Made by a program: the position numbers and the translations under genes. Below, in pieces: positions 43,796 to 52,379 of a stretch of DNA of 64,000 nucleotides. This DNA comes from Paenibacillus sp. cl123 (GTDB lineage: Bacteria > Bacillota > Bacilli > Paenibacillales > NBRC-103111): assembly GCF_900101595.1 (NCBI RefSeq), contig NZ_FMYY01000008.1, positions 121,539-185,538 on the forward strand, read 5' to 3'. The notes beneath the pieces are model-generated. The model had not been told where the DNA came from and searched no databases. It was given only the letters and a program-made list of their open reading frames with translations. The first letter of the stretch is position 1. Each line of letters starts with the position of its first letter.

Positions 43796-46078
43796 CTACA
43801 CCTGCCGCTTGGAGCGGCGGTATTCGCTCGGCGTCACGCCGGTAAATTTCTTGAACATCCGGTTGAACGAGTTCATGTTCTGATAGCCCGCCCGCAGCGC
43901 GATATCCTGGATGCGCAGCTCGGTGTCCTCCAGCATCGCTATCACTTTCTTCACCCGCGCATCGTTCACGTAGTCGAGGAAGTTGATGCCGGTCTTTTCC
44001 TTGAAGTAAGAGGACAAATAGCCCCCTGTAATCCCCAGCCGCTCGGCGATCAGATCCAGCGTAATGTCCTTGTCGTAGTTCGCCTCGACATAGTCCATCA
44101 CGAAGCTGACGATGGAGTCGCGCTCTTCTTTTTTGCTGCGCACGATTGCGCACGCCTCTTCGATCCAAAGCCGGAAAAATTCCTCCAGTTGCTCGGCGGT
44201 ATGCACATGTTCGCTCAGCTGCCGTATGCGCTCATCGATCTGCAGGCTGCCTGCCTGCAGGTTGCACGCTACCAGAAGCCGTACCGTTTTTTGCATGTAA
44301 TATTCCGCGAACCGGTACATCTGCGAACCCGAGGCTGCTTTTTTCATGAGAAAGGCGATCATTTTCCGGATGGCCTGCATGGTTTCCTCAACGTTGCCGG
44401 CGGGCAGGTTCACCTCGAATTCCTGCTCCAGCGCTGGAGGGATGCTGTCCCGGGTCACCTTCGACCCGGCTTCCGTCACAATGCGCGTCTGGTCGTCGAA
44501 AGGCCGTCCGTCCGCCAGCTCCAGCACCTCCTCGTACGCTATCGTAAAATCGGCGGCATTGCGGTGTACGGAAGAAACCGCCATCGTCATGAAGCAATAA
44601 TCGCTGTCCATATCCAGTACCCGCCGCGTCTGCTCCAGCGTCTCCAGCAGCCGTTCCCGCTCTTCGCTGAACACCAGCGACAAAATATGCCGGGCATCCG
44701 TCTGAAACGTTTGCGATTCCGGAAATGCCGAAGCGACCGATTGGGTGACGTATTCCCGCAAGAAATAGGTGGCCCGTTCCTCGGTAAACGCCCGTTCCTC
44801 ATGAAATTCCGGCTTGAACGTTACCTCGAGCAGCACGAACATATATGGCCCTTCGATCGGAACGGAGGAGCCGATATCCGGGCTGTCGCTCAAGCCGAAC
44901 TGGATTTTTTTCAGCTTATTCAAATACATGTAGGAGCGAAGCAGCGAATTTTTGCGCTGCAAGTCTTCGTGCGCCGTCTCGTTATCCAGCCGCATGCGGT
45001 CCAGGTTCGAGCGGATGAATTCGAACTCGTTGTAGCTTTGCTCGGCCTCGGGCCCGCGCGGCCCGTCGGCTGCTTTGCCGCGGTTCAAGTCGCGAATGGA
45101 CTCGACGATGCCTCTCACCGGATTGTTGAACAGCTTGCTGAGCAGAAACGACATGGCGACGCCGATGACGACGGACAGCAGCATGATAGCCAGCAGCGTG
45201 AGATTCAGCTTGGCGATTTTGGAAGAAATGGCCGCATCCGGCACGATATTTACGTACGTAAGCCCGGTCACAGGCCCTTGACGGTAGAAATAAAAGCTGC
45301 TGCCCTTGCGCACAAACTCCTCGCCATCCGAGGGGACGGGCAGCCCGGCGGCCTCCGATACGGATTCCACCGATGAAAATACGTTATGGCCCTCACGGTC
45401 CAGAATTACAAAGTTATTGTTGATGGAATGATGGAACGCCTGGAACATTTTCTGCACGTCGAGCATGGCGATCAGTTTGAACTCCGGGTACAGATCGCTC
45501 TTCACGATCATCGGAAATACGAGATCGGTCTGCCGGCTCGTCACCCCGTATGCGATATCAACGAACGAGGCTGCGGGGTAGATGCGGAAGCTGAAGTCCT
45601 GCTTGAACTGCTCTCTCCAAAATTCATAAGGGTAAGCTTCATTATAAAAATGCTGGGAGAAAAAAGTTCTGGCCTGCGAGCCGCTTGTTTTTTCCAGCAC
45701 AAAATCTGTCTTGTCATCAAACAGCAGCAGATTATCGAGATGCAGCTGCGAGTTGCTCACAATCGCTACCAGCTCGCGGATGACCTGATTCGCGCTCACA
45801 TAATCGATCTGCTGACCGGCGGCGAACCGAACTTTGTCGTTCAAGTAGACGCCGAGCGCGAGCGTACTGACGAGCTGAAAATGCTTCTCGAAGCTGTCAG
45901 CCGTATTTCGCATGTTCTGGGTGTTGTAGCGGATAATTTCTTCGCGGATGCTGTCCCGATAGATGGTTAATGAGAATAAATGGAAAGAAACGAGCAGGAC
46001 GATGACAGATAAGAAACCGACGAACAGCTTGAAGAACAGAGAACGCGCTTTTAGCTTAAGCAATAAAACCGTTTTCAA
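43796..46078 (-). CDS. Membrane-spanning AraC-family regulator (one-component)
   Basis: A 760-residue regulator with TM1 (about 14-36), an extracellular sensor part (about 40-280), TM2 (about 286-310), a HAMP-like stretch, a linker, and a C-terminal AraC double HTH (about 655-757) including LGITGGYLSSYFKEKTG and NMNSFNRMFKKFTGVTPSEYR. It is divergent from the importer-NagA-ROK operon, which it probably controls. The start is taken as TTG 46078 with GGGGGTG 8 bp upstream; in-frame codons further upstream lack a ribosome binding site. Confidence 0.9.
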   Translation of the reverse strand: MKTVLLLKLKARSLFFKLFVGFLSVIVLLVSFHLFSLTIYRDSIREEIIRYNTQNMRNTADSFEKHFQLVSTLALGVYLNDKVRFAAGQQIDYVSANQVIRELVAIVSNSQLHLDNLLLFDDKTDFVLEKTSGSQARTFFSQHFYNEAYPYEFWREQFKQDFSFRIYPAASFVDIAYGVTSRQTDLVFPMIVKSDLYPEFKLIAMLDVQKMFQAFHHSINNNFVILDREGHNVFSSVESVSEAAGLPVPSDGEEFVRKGSSFYFYRQGPVTGLTYVNIVPDAAISSKIAKLNLTLLAIMLLSVVIGVAMSFLLSKLFNNPVRGIVESIRDLNRGKAADGPRGPEAEQSYNEFEFIRSNLDRMRLDNETAHEDLQRKNSLLRSYMYLNKLKKIQFGLSDSPDIGSSVPIEGPYMFVLLEVTFKPEFHEERAFTEERATYFLREYVTQSVASAFPESQTFQTDARHILSLVFSEERERLLETLEQTRRVLDMDSDYCFMTMAVSSVHRNAADFTIAYEEVLELADGRPFDDQTRIVTEAGSKVTRDSIPPALEQEFEVNLPAGNVEETMQAIRKMIAFLMKKAASGSQMYRFAEYYMQKTVRLLVACNLQAGSLQIDERIRQLSEHVHTAEQLEEFFRLWIEEACAIVRSKKEERDSIVSFVMDYVEANYDKDITLDLIAERLGITGGYLSSYFKEKTGINFLDYVNDARVKKVIAMLEDTELRIQDIALRAGYQNMNSFNRMFKKFTGVTPSEYRRSKRQV
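46067..46076 (-). promoter_or_regulatory. GAAAACGGTT motif at the regulator start codon
   Basis: GAAAACGGTT overlaps codons 1-4 of the regulator on the minus strand and faces the divergent importer promoter region. It may be coding coincidence, but it repeats the motif found at the other importer locus. Confidence 0.3.
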
Positions 46079-46387
46079 AACCGTACACCCCCATGCCCGG
46101 AAAGTTGTAGTATGTCTGTTTTGCGGATACTTCACTCTTTTGCGAAAATGCCTTAAAAACGGTAAAAAACCGCAATTGCTGCGATTTTTTCGGCTGCTCC
46201 TCAGGGTATATATTAGCTTTATCAAAAATTGCAGCCCTTGGCAAGTACCTGCAAAAACGCAAGTCGACTTTCTGGAATGTTCATCGTTTTGCGGATTTCG
46301 TCAATTCAGGTACATTTTCGAAGGATTGGTCGTAGAACAGAAACTGCCCGTCCCCTTATAGTTGGGGCAGAGAGGAGCTTGAAGCCC
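46079..46387. other. Divergent control region with a symmetric hairpin
   Basis: About 309 bp between the regulator and the importer operon. At 46164-46190, A6-CCGCA and TGCGA-T6 form an 11-bp stem with one mismatch and a 5-nt loop, which reads as a terminator-like structure on both strands. A second hairpin (CTGCCC 46344-46349, GGGCAG 46365-46370) sits just before the permease ribosome binding site. No confident -35/-10 pair was found. Confidence 0.5.
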
Positions 46388-47365
46388 ATGCAAACCGACA
46401 CGATACAGACGGATTCATTAGCTGCCCGGGCAGGCGGCGCGCAACGGGCGAAGCCCAGGAAAGCGCCGCTCGCCGTCAGGCTGTGGAAGGAACGGTATTT
46501 GCTGCTGCTGCTGTTGCCCGGTCTTATTTATTTCATCGTTTACAAATACGTGCCGATGCTCGGCTCGGTCATCGCCTTCCAGGACTACAGCGCGTTTACC
46601 GGCTTCCTGCACAGCGATTGGGTAGGTCTCAAGCATTTCCGTAAAATTTTTGAGGACGCAGAGGTGCTGCGCGTTTTGTGGAACACGCTTTACTTGTCGT
46701 TCCTGCAAGTTGTCTTCGCCTTTCCCGTATCGATCCTGCTCTCGTTGATGCTGAATGAGCTGAGGAACGAAACGTACAAACGCGTCATTCAGTCCATCGT
46801 TTATTTGCCGCATTTCCTGTCTTGGGTCGTCGTGATCGGGATCGTTACGATCCTGCTCAAGTCCGAGGGCATCGTGAACCAGACGCTGACCGCGGTGTTC
46901 GGGATCAAACCGGTTCAGTTTCTGCAGGAGCCGTCATGGTTCATGCCGCTGATTATGCTGGAGACGATCTGGAAGGAATCTGGCTGGGGCACGATCATAT
47001 TTCTGGCGGCGCTGTCCGGCGTCAATCCGAGCTTGTACGAAGCGGCCGTCATGGACGGCGCCGGCCGCTGGCGGCAGATCTGGCATATTACGCTCCCGGC
47101 GATCCGGAGCACGATTGTCATTCTGCTTATACTTCGGCTCGGCAGCGTGCTGGATGTCGGCTTTGAGCAAATATTCCTCATGCTGAACCCGTTCAACAAG
47201 GAAGTAGGCGAGGTGCTGGACACGTACGTATACTTCAAAGGGGTGCAGCAGGCGGACTTCAGCTTCGCTACGGCCGTCGGTCTGTTCAAAGGACTCGTCG
47301 GACTTGTCCTGATCGTCCTGGCCAACAAGCTGGCCAAACGGTTCGGCGAAGAAGGCGTGTATTAA
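46388..47365 (+). CDS. ABC sugar permease, LplB-type
   Basis: A 325-residue six-helix permease with a 35-residue N-terminal cytoplasmic extension, KYVPMLG and the ATPase-contacting loop EAAVMDGAGRWRQIWHITLP. ATG 46388 follows AGAGGAG. It opens a five-gene operon of permease, permease, binding protein, nagA and ROK kinase. Confidence 0.92.
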   Translation: MQTDTIQTDSLAARAGGAQRAKPRKAPLAVRLWKERYLLLLLLPGLIYFIVYKYVPMLGSVIAFQDYSAFTGFLHSDWVGLKHFRKIFEDAEVLRVLWNTLYLSFLQVVFAFPVSILLSLMLNELRNETYKRVIQSIVYLPHFLSWVVVIGIVTILLKSEGIVNQTLTAVFGIKPVQFLQEPSWFMPLIMLETIWKESGWGTIIFLAALSGVNPSLYEAAVMDGAGRWRQIWHITLPAIRSTIVILLILRLGSVLDVGFEQIFLMLNPFNKEVGEVLDTYVYFKGVQQADFSFATAVGLFKGLVGLVLIVLANKLAKRFGEEGVY

Positions 47366-47384
47366 GAGAAGGAGGCTCTATCCC

Positions 47385-48266
47385 ATGCACAGCAAAACGC
47401 TCGTCGACCGCATCGTCGACAACATCAACATCATTGTTCTTGCCTTCGTCGCCTTGCTCATGCTGTTCCCGTTCTATTACATGCTCGCCGTGTCGTTCAC
47501 CTCGTACACCGAATTTGTCCAGACGGAATTGCTGCTCTGGCCGAAGCAATGGGTGGCGGACGCATACCGGTTTATCTTCAGCTCGGACGCTTTCATCCGG
47601 TCGGTCGGCGTGACCGTATTCGTAACGGTAACAGGGACGCTGTTCAACCTGCTGTTGACGTCGACGATGGCGTATGCCCTGTCCAGGGAAATTACGGGAA
47701 AACGCGTCTATCTGATGATGGTGCTGTTTACGTTTATTTTCAGCGCGGGCATTATTCCGATGTATTTGGTCGTCAAAGCGACGGGGCTTCTAAACAGCTA
47801 CTGGGCGCTTATCATCCCTGGAGCGATCAGTCCGTTTAATCTGATCGTCATCCGCCAGTTTTTCATGAACATTCCGGGGGAATTGCAGGAAGCGGCTCTG
47901 ATCGACGGCGCGAACGATCTGCAAATTTTCTCGCGCATCGTTCTGCCGCTGTCCAAGCCTGCGCTGGCCGCCTTCGGCCTGTTCTATGCCGTCGGACATT
48001 GGAACTCGTATTTCGGAGCGATTCTGTACATCAGCGATCCGGCCAAATGGACCGTTCAAGTCATCCTGCGCCAAATCGTGATCGTGGAGGAAGCGATGAA
48101 CACTCTCAGCGCCGGGCGCGACATGATGATGGGGGCGAACCCGCCGCCGCCGGAGACGATCGGGATGGCTGCCATCCTGCTGGCAACGCTTCCGATTCTG
48201 ATCGTTTATCCGTTCCTGCAGAAGCATTTTGCCAAAGGGGTGATGCTCGGTTCGGTGAAGGGGTGA
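47385..48266 (+). CDS. ABC sugar permease, YtcP-type
   Basis: A 293-residue permease partner with the EAA loop EAALIDGANDLQIFSRI and the C terminus QKHFAKGVMLGSVKG. AGAGAAGGAGG precedes the ATG. Nineteen bases separate it from the previous stop. Confidence 0.92.
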   Translation: MHSKTLVDRIVDNINIIVLAFVALLMLFPFYYMLAVSFTSYTEFVQTELLLWPKQWVADAYRFIFSSDAFIRSVGVTVFVTVTGTLFNLLLTSTMAYALSREITGKRVYLMMVLFTFIFSAGIIPMYLVVKATGLLNSYWALIIPGAISPFNLIVIRQFFMNIPGELQEAALIDGANDLQIFSRIVLPLSKPALAAFGLFYAVGHWNSYFGAILYISDPAKWTVQVILRQIVIVEEAMNTLSAGRDMMMGANPPPPETIGMAAILLATLPILIVYPFLQKHFAKGVMLGSVKG

Positions 48267-48343
48267 AGGCTGGCGGGACAGCTGCGGTTGCATGTACGGA
48301 CTTGACTGTGAAATGATAATGATAACTTATGGGAGGGTTATGC

Positions 48344-49936
48344 ATGACAAAGAGAAGCAATCTGAAGGCATTTATCGCGCTAAGCGCGGCACTGAGCTTA
48401 ACCGGGACTGTTGTCGGCTGCTCCTCGGGATCGGGCGAGCAACCGGCTGGAGAAACGCCGAAGCCCACCGGTCAGCAGACAGGATCGGATAAAAAGCTCG
48501 CGATCTCCTATCTGGACGGCACCTATGCAAGCCCGATTCCTCCGGCCGACGGTCCGGGCGTGAAGATGATCAACGAAAAGTTCAACATCGACTTCAAGAC
48601 CGAGTTCGTGCCGTTCTCGGAATACTCCCAAAAGCTGCCCGTGCGCATGGCTTCGGGCGACATTCCCGATATCGTGGGCATGGAGGGGGCGGATTCGAAC
48701 TACTTCAAATGGGCCAAGCAAGGAGCGTTCCTGCCGCTGGATGACTATATCGACAAGTACCCGACGCTCAAGATGGTCCCTCAATTTGTCTGGGACGCGA
48801 TGAAGGTCGACGGCAAGGTGTATGGCATACCGCGTTATTTCCCGGTCAAGTACGGCAAACAGGCGATGATCCGCAAGGACTGGCTTGACAAGCTCGGCCT
48901 CAAGATGCCGACCAATTTCGAAGAGCTCAAGCAGGTAGCGATCGCCTTTGCCAAAAACGATCCGGATGGCAACGGCAAAGATGATACGTACGGGCTGATG
49001 CTCGGCAAGGGCATCCAGTACGATTTCGATTTCGGCGCGTACTGGCATCCGCAAGCATGGTATCACGAGAAAGACGGTCAGCTCATCCCGGGCATCGTCG
49101 CCGACGCAAGCAAGGAGCGCATCCAGATGCTCGCGGACTTGTACCAGGCGGGCGCGATTCCGAAGGACTGGGCCGTTTCGAAAATTTCCGATGTGAAAAA
49201 GGCGTTCTACGCCGGCAAGTTCGGTATTTTCTACGAGCAGGCTTACGATAAATGGCCGACGGACTTCAAGACGCTGGCCGAAATCAATCCGGGCGCAGAG
49301 CTGGTGCCGATTCCGCCATTCAAGGCGCCGGACGGCAGCCAAGGCTTTATGGGGCTTTCGGGCTATTATCAGATTTTTACGCTGTCCGCGAAAATGAAAG
49401 GCGACAACGATAAAATTATGCGTATTCTCGATATGAACGAATACTTCCGCAAGTTCGTGCCGGTGAGCGAGCGCACGGCCAGCAATGCCGATTTCGATTG
49501 GCTGTACGGCAAGGAAGGCGTCGGCTACAAGCTGAACAACGGCGTCGTCGAGAACGCCGATTTCGGCACCGGCTCGCAGCCGCGTTTCTACTTCGAGACA
49601 CGCTACTGGGCGCCGAACGACGAGGCGAACGAAATTTCGAAGGTGGCGATTCATCCGCTCCAGAAATCGTTCTTCCAGGCGAGCGAGGAGATGCTCAAGC
49701 AAACGAAATCGTATATCAATCCGATCAATCGCGTGAAGTCGGCGAAATTTATGGAAAAGTGGAGCGAGCTGGAGCTTATGGTGCGCGACGAGCAGACGAA
49801 GATGATCGTTGGCCAGACGAAAATCGCCGATTGGGACAAAATGGTGCAGCAGTTCATGAGCAAAGGCGGCAAGGACGTCATTGACGAAGTGAACAAACTG
49901 ATGAAGGATAGCAATATTAAGGGAGAATGGCATTAA
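48344..49936 (+). CDS. Extracellular solute-binding lipoprotein
   Basis: A 530-residue LplA-type binding lipoprotein; the lipobox is VVGC with C26 lipidated. It contains the DPDGNGKDDTYG loop common in this family. ATG 48344 follows GGGAGGG at 7 bp. Downstream NagA and a ROK kinase point to an N-acetylamino-sugar-containing ligand. A terminator-like hairpin follows at 49959-50005, which could lower expression of the two enzyme genes relative to the binding protein. Confidence 0.92.
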   Translation: MTKRSNLKAFIALSAALSLTGTVVGCSSGSGEQPAGETPKPTGQQTGSDKKLAISYLDGTYASPIPPADGPGVKMINEKFNIDFKTEFVPFSEYSQKLPVRMASGDIPDIVGMEGADSNYFKWAKQGAFLPLDDYIDKYPTLKMVPQFVWDAMKVDGKVYGIPRYFPVKYGKQAMIRKDWLDKLGLKMPTNFEELKQVAIAFAKNDPDGNGKDDTYGLMLGKGIQYDFDFGAYWHPQAWYHEKDGQLIPGIVADASKERIQMLADLYQAGAIPKDWAVSKISDVKKAFYAGKFGIFYEQAYDKWPTDFKTLAEINPGAELVPIPPFKAPDGSQGFMGLSGYYQIFTLSAKMKGDNDKIMRILDMNEYFRKFVPVSERTASNADFDWLYGKEGVGYKLNNGVVENADFGTGSQPRFYFETRYWAPNDEANEISKVAIHPLQKSFFQASEEMLKQTKSYINPINRVKSAKFMEKWSELELMVRDEQTKMIVGQTKIADWDKMVQQFMSKGGKDVIDEVNKLMKDSNIKGEWH

Positions 49937-49958
49937 ACCAACGCCGCGATCTGTATAA

Positions 49959-50005
49959 AGTCCAGGCCCGGAGCCGCAGCAGCGGCCCTGGTTCCGGACT
50001 TTTTT
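49959..50005 (+). terminator. Intra-operon terminator-like hairpin
   Basis: AGTCC-x-GG...CCGC pairs with GCGG...CCGGACT, with internal mismatches, and is followed by TTTTT. It lies between the binding protein and nagA, so it probably allows partial read-through. Confidence 0.6.
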
Positions 50006-50038
50006 CATATTATATAGGGGAAAAGGAGCGCGAAGAGG

Positions 50039-51229
50039 ATGGCAACTGGAAAAGCGTTATACCGCAATGCCCGCGTTTACACACCGGGTGGTCCGATAAA
50101 AGACGGATATGTGCTTGTCGGCACGGACGGGGTTATTGAAGCTGTAGGCCAGATGCCGGGCGGGGAGGAGGAAGAAAAGGACACCATCCTGAAGCTGGCG
50201 GGAGAGGTCGATTGCGGAGGCATGCTGCTTGTTCCCGGGTTTATCGATATCCATGTGCATGGCGGAGGCGGCTTTGACGTGCTGAGCGGCCTTCCGGAAG
50301 AGCTTGATGGCATGAGCCGCTTTCATGCGGAGCATGGTACGACGGCATTTCTCGCAACGACGGCGACGGTGGAGCATAAGCGGCTGCTCCATGCCCTGAG
50401 CCAGGCGGGGGCGAGCGTTGGGCAGACATCGGGAGCCGAGCTGTGCGGCATTCATCTCGAGGGGCCGTTTATATGCAAAGCCCGCCGGGGAGCGCAGAGC
50501 CTGGAAGCGATCCGGCTGCCGGACCCGGAGATTATGGAAACGTATCTCGAGGCGGCGAGCGGGAATATCCGGCTTGTCACCCTTGCGCCGGAGGTCGAAG
50601 GGGGGCTAGAGGCGGTTCGTTATTTGATCTCCCAAGGCATCACGGTATCGGCCGGGCATACGGATGCGACGTATGAGCAGATGCGCCGGGCGGTGGAGGC
50701 GGGTGTCAGCCAAACGACCCATCACTTCAACGGTATGCGTCCGATGCATCACCGGGAGCCAGGCGCGGCGGGGGCAGGTCTTCTGCTGGATGAGCTGACG
50801 ACGGAGCTGATTTGCGACGGCGTACACGTGCATCCGGCGGCGGTCAAGCTGCTTTTTGATGTGAAACGCCCCGAGCGCGTATGCCTGATCACGGATGCAT
50901 TGTTTTGCGCCGGGCTGCCCGATGGCAGCTATGGGGATATCGTCGTTCGCGGCGGCGAAAACATGCTGGCGGACGGATCAAGCCTGGCGGGCAGCTCGTT
51001 AACCATGCTCCAGGCGCTGCGCAACGCGCTGAAGTATACCGGCCGGACGCTGGAGGAGCTGCTGCCGTCGCTGACAAGCGTGCCGGCCAGGCAGGCCGGG
51101 CTGCAGCGGCATAAGGGAGAGCTTAAGGCCGGCAAGCACGCGGATTTCTTGCTGCTGGACGCAGAGCTGCAGCTCCAAGCGACATTCGTCCGCGGCCAGC
51201 TCGTGTATCGGAGGAGGACGGCGGGATGA
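50039..51229 (+). CDS. nagA: N-acetylglucosamine-6-phosphate deacetylase
   Basis: A 396-residue amidohydrolase that removes the acetyl group from GlcNAc-6-phosphate in the cytoplasm. The metal-site H72-x-H74 is in PGFIDIHVHGGGG, E141 is in GIHLEGPF, and further His and Asp ligands are in SAGHTDA, HHFNGM and CLITDA. It overlaps the ROK kinase start (ATGA) so the two are translationally coupled. NagB, the deaminase that normally follows, is not in the window. Confidence 0.95.
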   Translation: MATGKALYRNARVYTPGGPIKDGYVLVGTDGVIEAVGQMPGGEEEEKDTILKLAGEVDCGGMLLVPGFIDIHVHGGGGFDVLSGLPEELDGMSRFHAEHGTTAFLATTATVEHKRLLHALSQAGASVGQTSGAELCGIHLEGPFICKARRGAQSLEAIRLPDPEIMETYLEAASGNIRLVTLAPEVEGGLEAVRYLISQGITVSAGHTDATYEQMRRAVEAGVSQTTHHFNGMRPMHHREPGAAGAGLLLDELTTELICDGVHVHPAAVKLLFDVKRPERVCLITDALFCAGLPDGSYGDIVVRGGENMLADGSSLAGSSLTMLQALRNALKYTGRTLEELLPSLTSVPARQAGLQRHKGELKAGKHADFLLLDAELQLQATFVRGQLVYRRRTAG

Positions 51230-52230
51230 GCGGCGGGGAACGTTATGCAGCCGTAGATATCGGAGGGACCAATACGGTAATCGGCGTGTTTGACCAAGAG
51301 AACCGGCTGCTAGTGGTGCGCCGCTTCCGTACGATCAAGCCGCGCGCCCCTCTGCAGACGAGCGAGCCCATAGCATACTTCGACCTGCTGGAGCGGGAAA
51401 TCGGCGAGGCGCTTGAGGCCTGCGGCGGGAAGGGGAAACTTGCCGCAGCGGGCATGGGCGTACCGGGTAAGGTGGACCCGCTGGCCGGCATGGCGCTCGG
51501 GGCAGTTAATCTCGGCTGGGCCGACGTGCCTTTTGCGGAAAGGATGTCGCAGCGGCTGGGCGTGCCGGTATTTATCGATAACGACGTGCGCCTCTACACG
51601 CTGGGTGAGGCATGCTCCGGAGCGGCTCGGGGGTTCGCCAACGTTCTGTGCGTGACGCTTGGCACCGGCTTTGCCGCCGGCATCATCGCTGACGGGCGGA
51701 TCGTTCGCGGAGGCGGGCTGTTCGCCGGCGAGCTCGGGCATGACCGGGTTGACGGCGAAGACGCCCCGTGCGCCTGCGGCCGCCGAGGCTGCCTGGAGAC
51801 GGTCGCCTCGGCGACAGGCATCGTCCGGCTGGCGGAAGCTCAGGTGCGGGCCGGTTGCTCGGAGGGACTGGCTCGCATCGCTCGTGAGCGCAGGTTGACT
51901 GCGCATGATGTGTTTCTGGCATGTGAGGCGGGCGACGCAGCGGCGCGGGAGGTGTTCGGTCACGTCGGCACCGTGCTTGGGCGCAAGCTCGCGTCCGCGG
52001 TCTTTCTGCTGAACCCGGACGTGATCGTGATCGGAGGCGGAGCAGCCCGGGCCGGACGCTATGTGCTTGAGCCGATGCGAGCCGTGCTCGAGGAGCATTA
52101 CGCGCCTCTCCAGCCGCTGCCCGAGCTGCGGCTCGCAGCACTGGACGACTGTGCCGGACTGTACGGCGCGCTCCACTTCGCCCGGTACTATGCCCGCTGG
52201 GGAGGGGAAGCGACGCATAGAGGTCTATAA
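51226..52230 (+). CDS. ROK family sugar kinase
   Basis: A 334-residue ROK kinase with the ATP-phosphate loop DIGGTNT at residues 11-17, FIDNDVRLYTLGE and the zinc motif C-A-C-G-x2-GC in PCACGRRGCLE. Paired with NagA it most likely phosphorylates N-acetylglucosamine or N-acetylmannosamine released from imported oligosaccharides; glucokinase activity is the alternative. Its coupling to nagA suggests successive steps: kinase, then deacetylase. Confidence 0.9.
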   Translation: MSGGERYAAVDIGGTNTVIGVFDQENRLLVVRRFRTIKPRAPLQTSEPIAYFDLLEREIGEALEACGGKGKLAAAGMGVPGKVDPLAGMALGAVNLGWADVPFAERMSQRLGVPVFIDNDVRLYTLGEACSGAARGFANVLCVTLGTGFAAGIIADGRIVRGGGLFAGELGHDRVDGEDAPCACGRRGCLETVASATGIVRLAEAQVRAGCSEGLARIARERRLTAHDVFLACEAGDAAAREVFGHVGTVLGRKLASAVFLLNPDVIVIGGGAARAGRYVLEPMRAVLEEHYAPLQPLPELRLAALDDCAGLYGALHFARYYARWGGEATHRGL

Positions 52231-52379
52231 GTTGCTCTGTACCATCAGTTTGGCTGCAGGCACTCCTTCTTCGGCTTCATTATTCAAATCGCGAACCTCT
52301 GGTCCAAAGGCGAATAATAATCTTTCCTTCCATGGTAAATCATACACAATATGACCCCCGTGGAAAGGAAGTGAGAATT

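Noticed and set aside
48310..48325. Second Fur-like site (GATAATGATAAC) before the binding protein at 48344
   Set aside because: Only the left half matches; the right half is a direct rather than inverted copy, and the operon has no iron function.
28736..49936. Horizontal acquisition of the glycan region as a genomic island
   Set aside because: No integrase, tRNA, direct-repeat ends or clear base-composition change was seen by eye; a computed GC profile would be needed to reopen this.
52311..52346. Sigma-G promoter for the ger operon
   Set aside because: A CATACA -10-like element exists, but the nearest GAATA lies 24 bp away, too far for sigma-G spacing.
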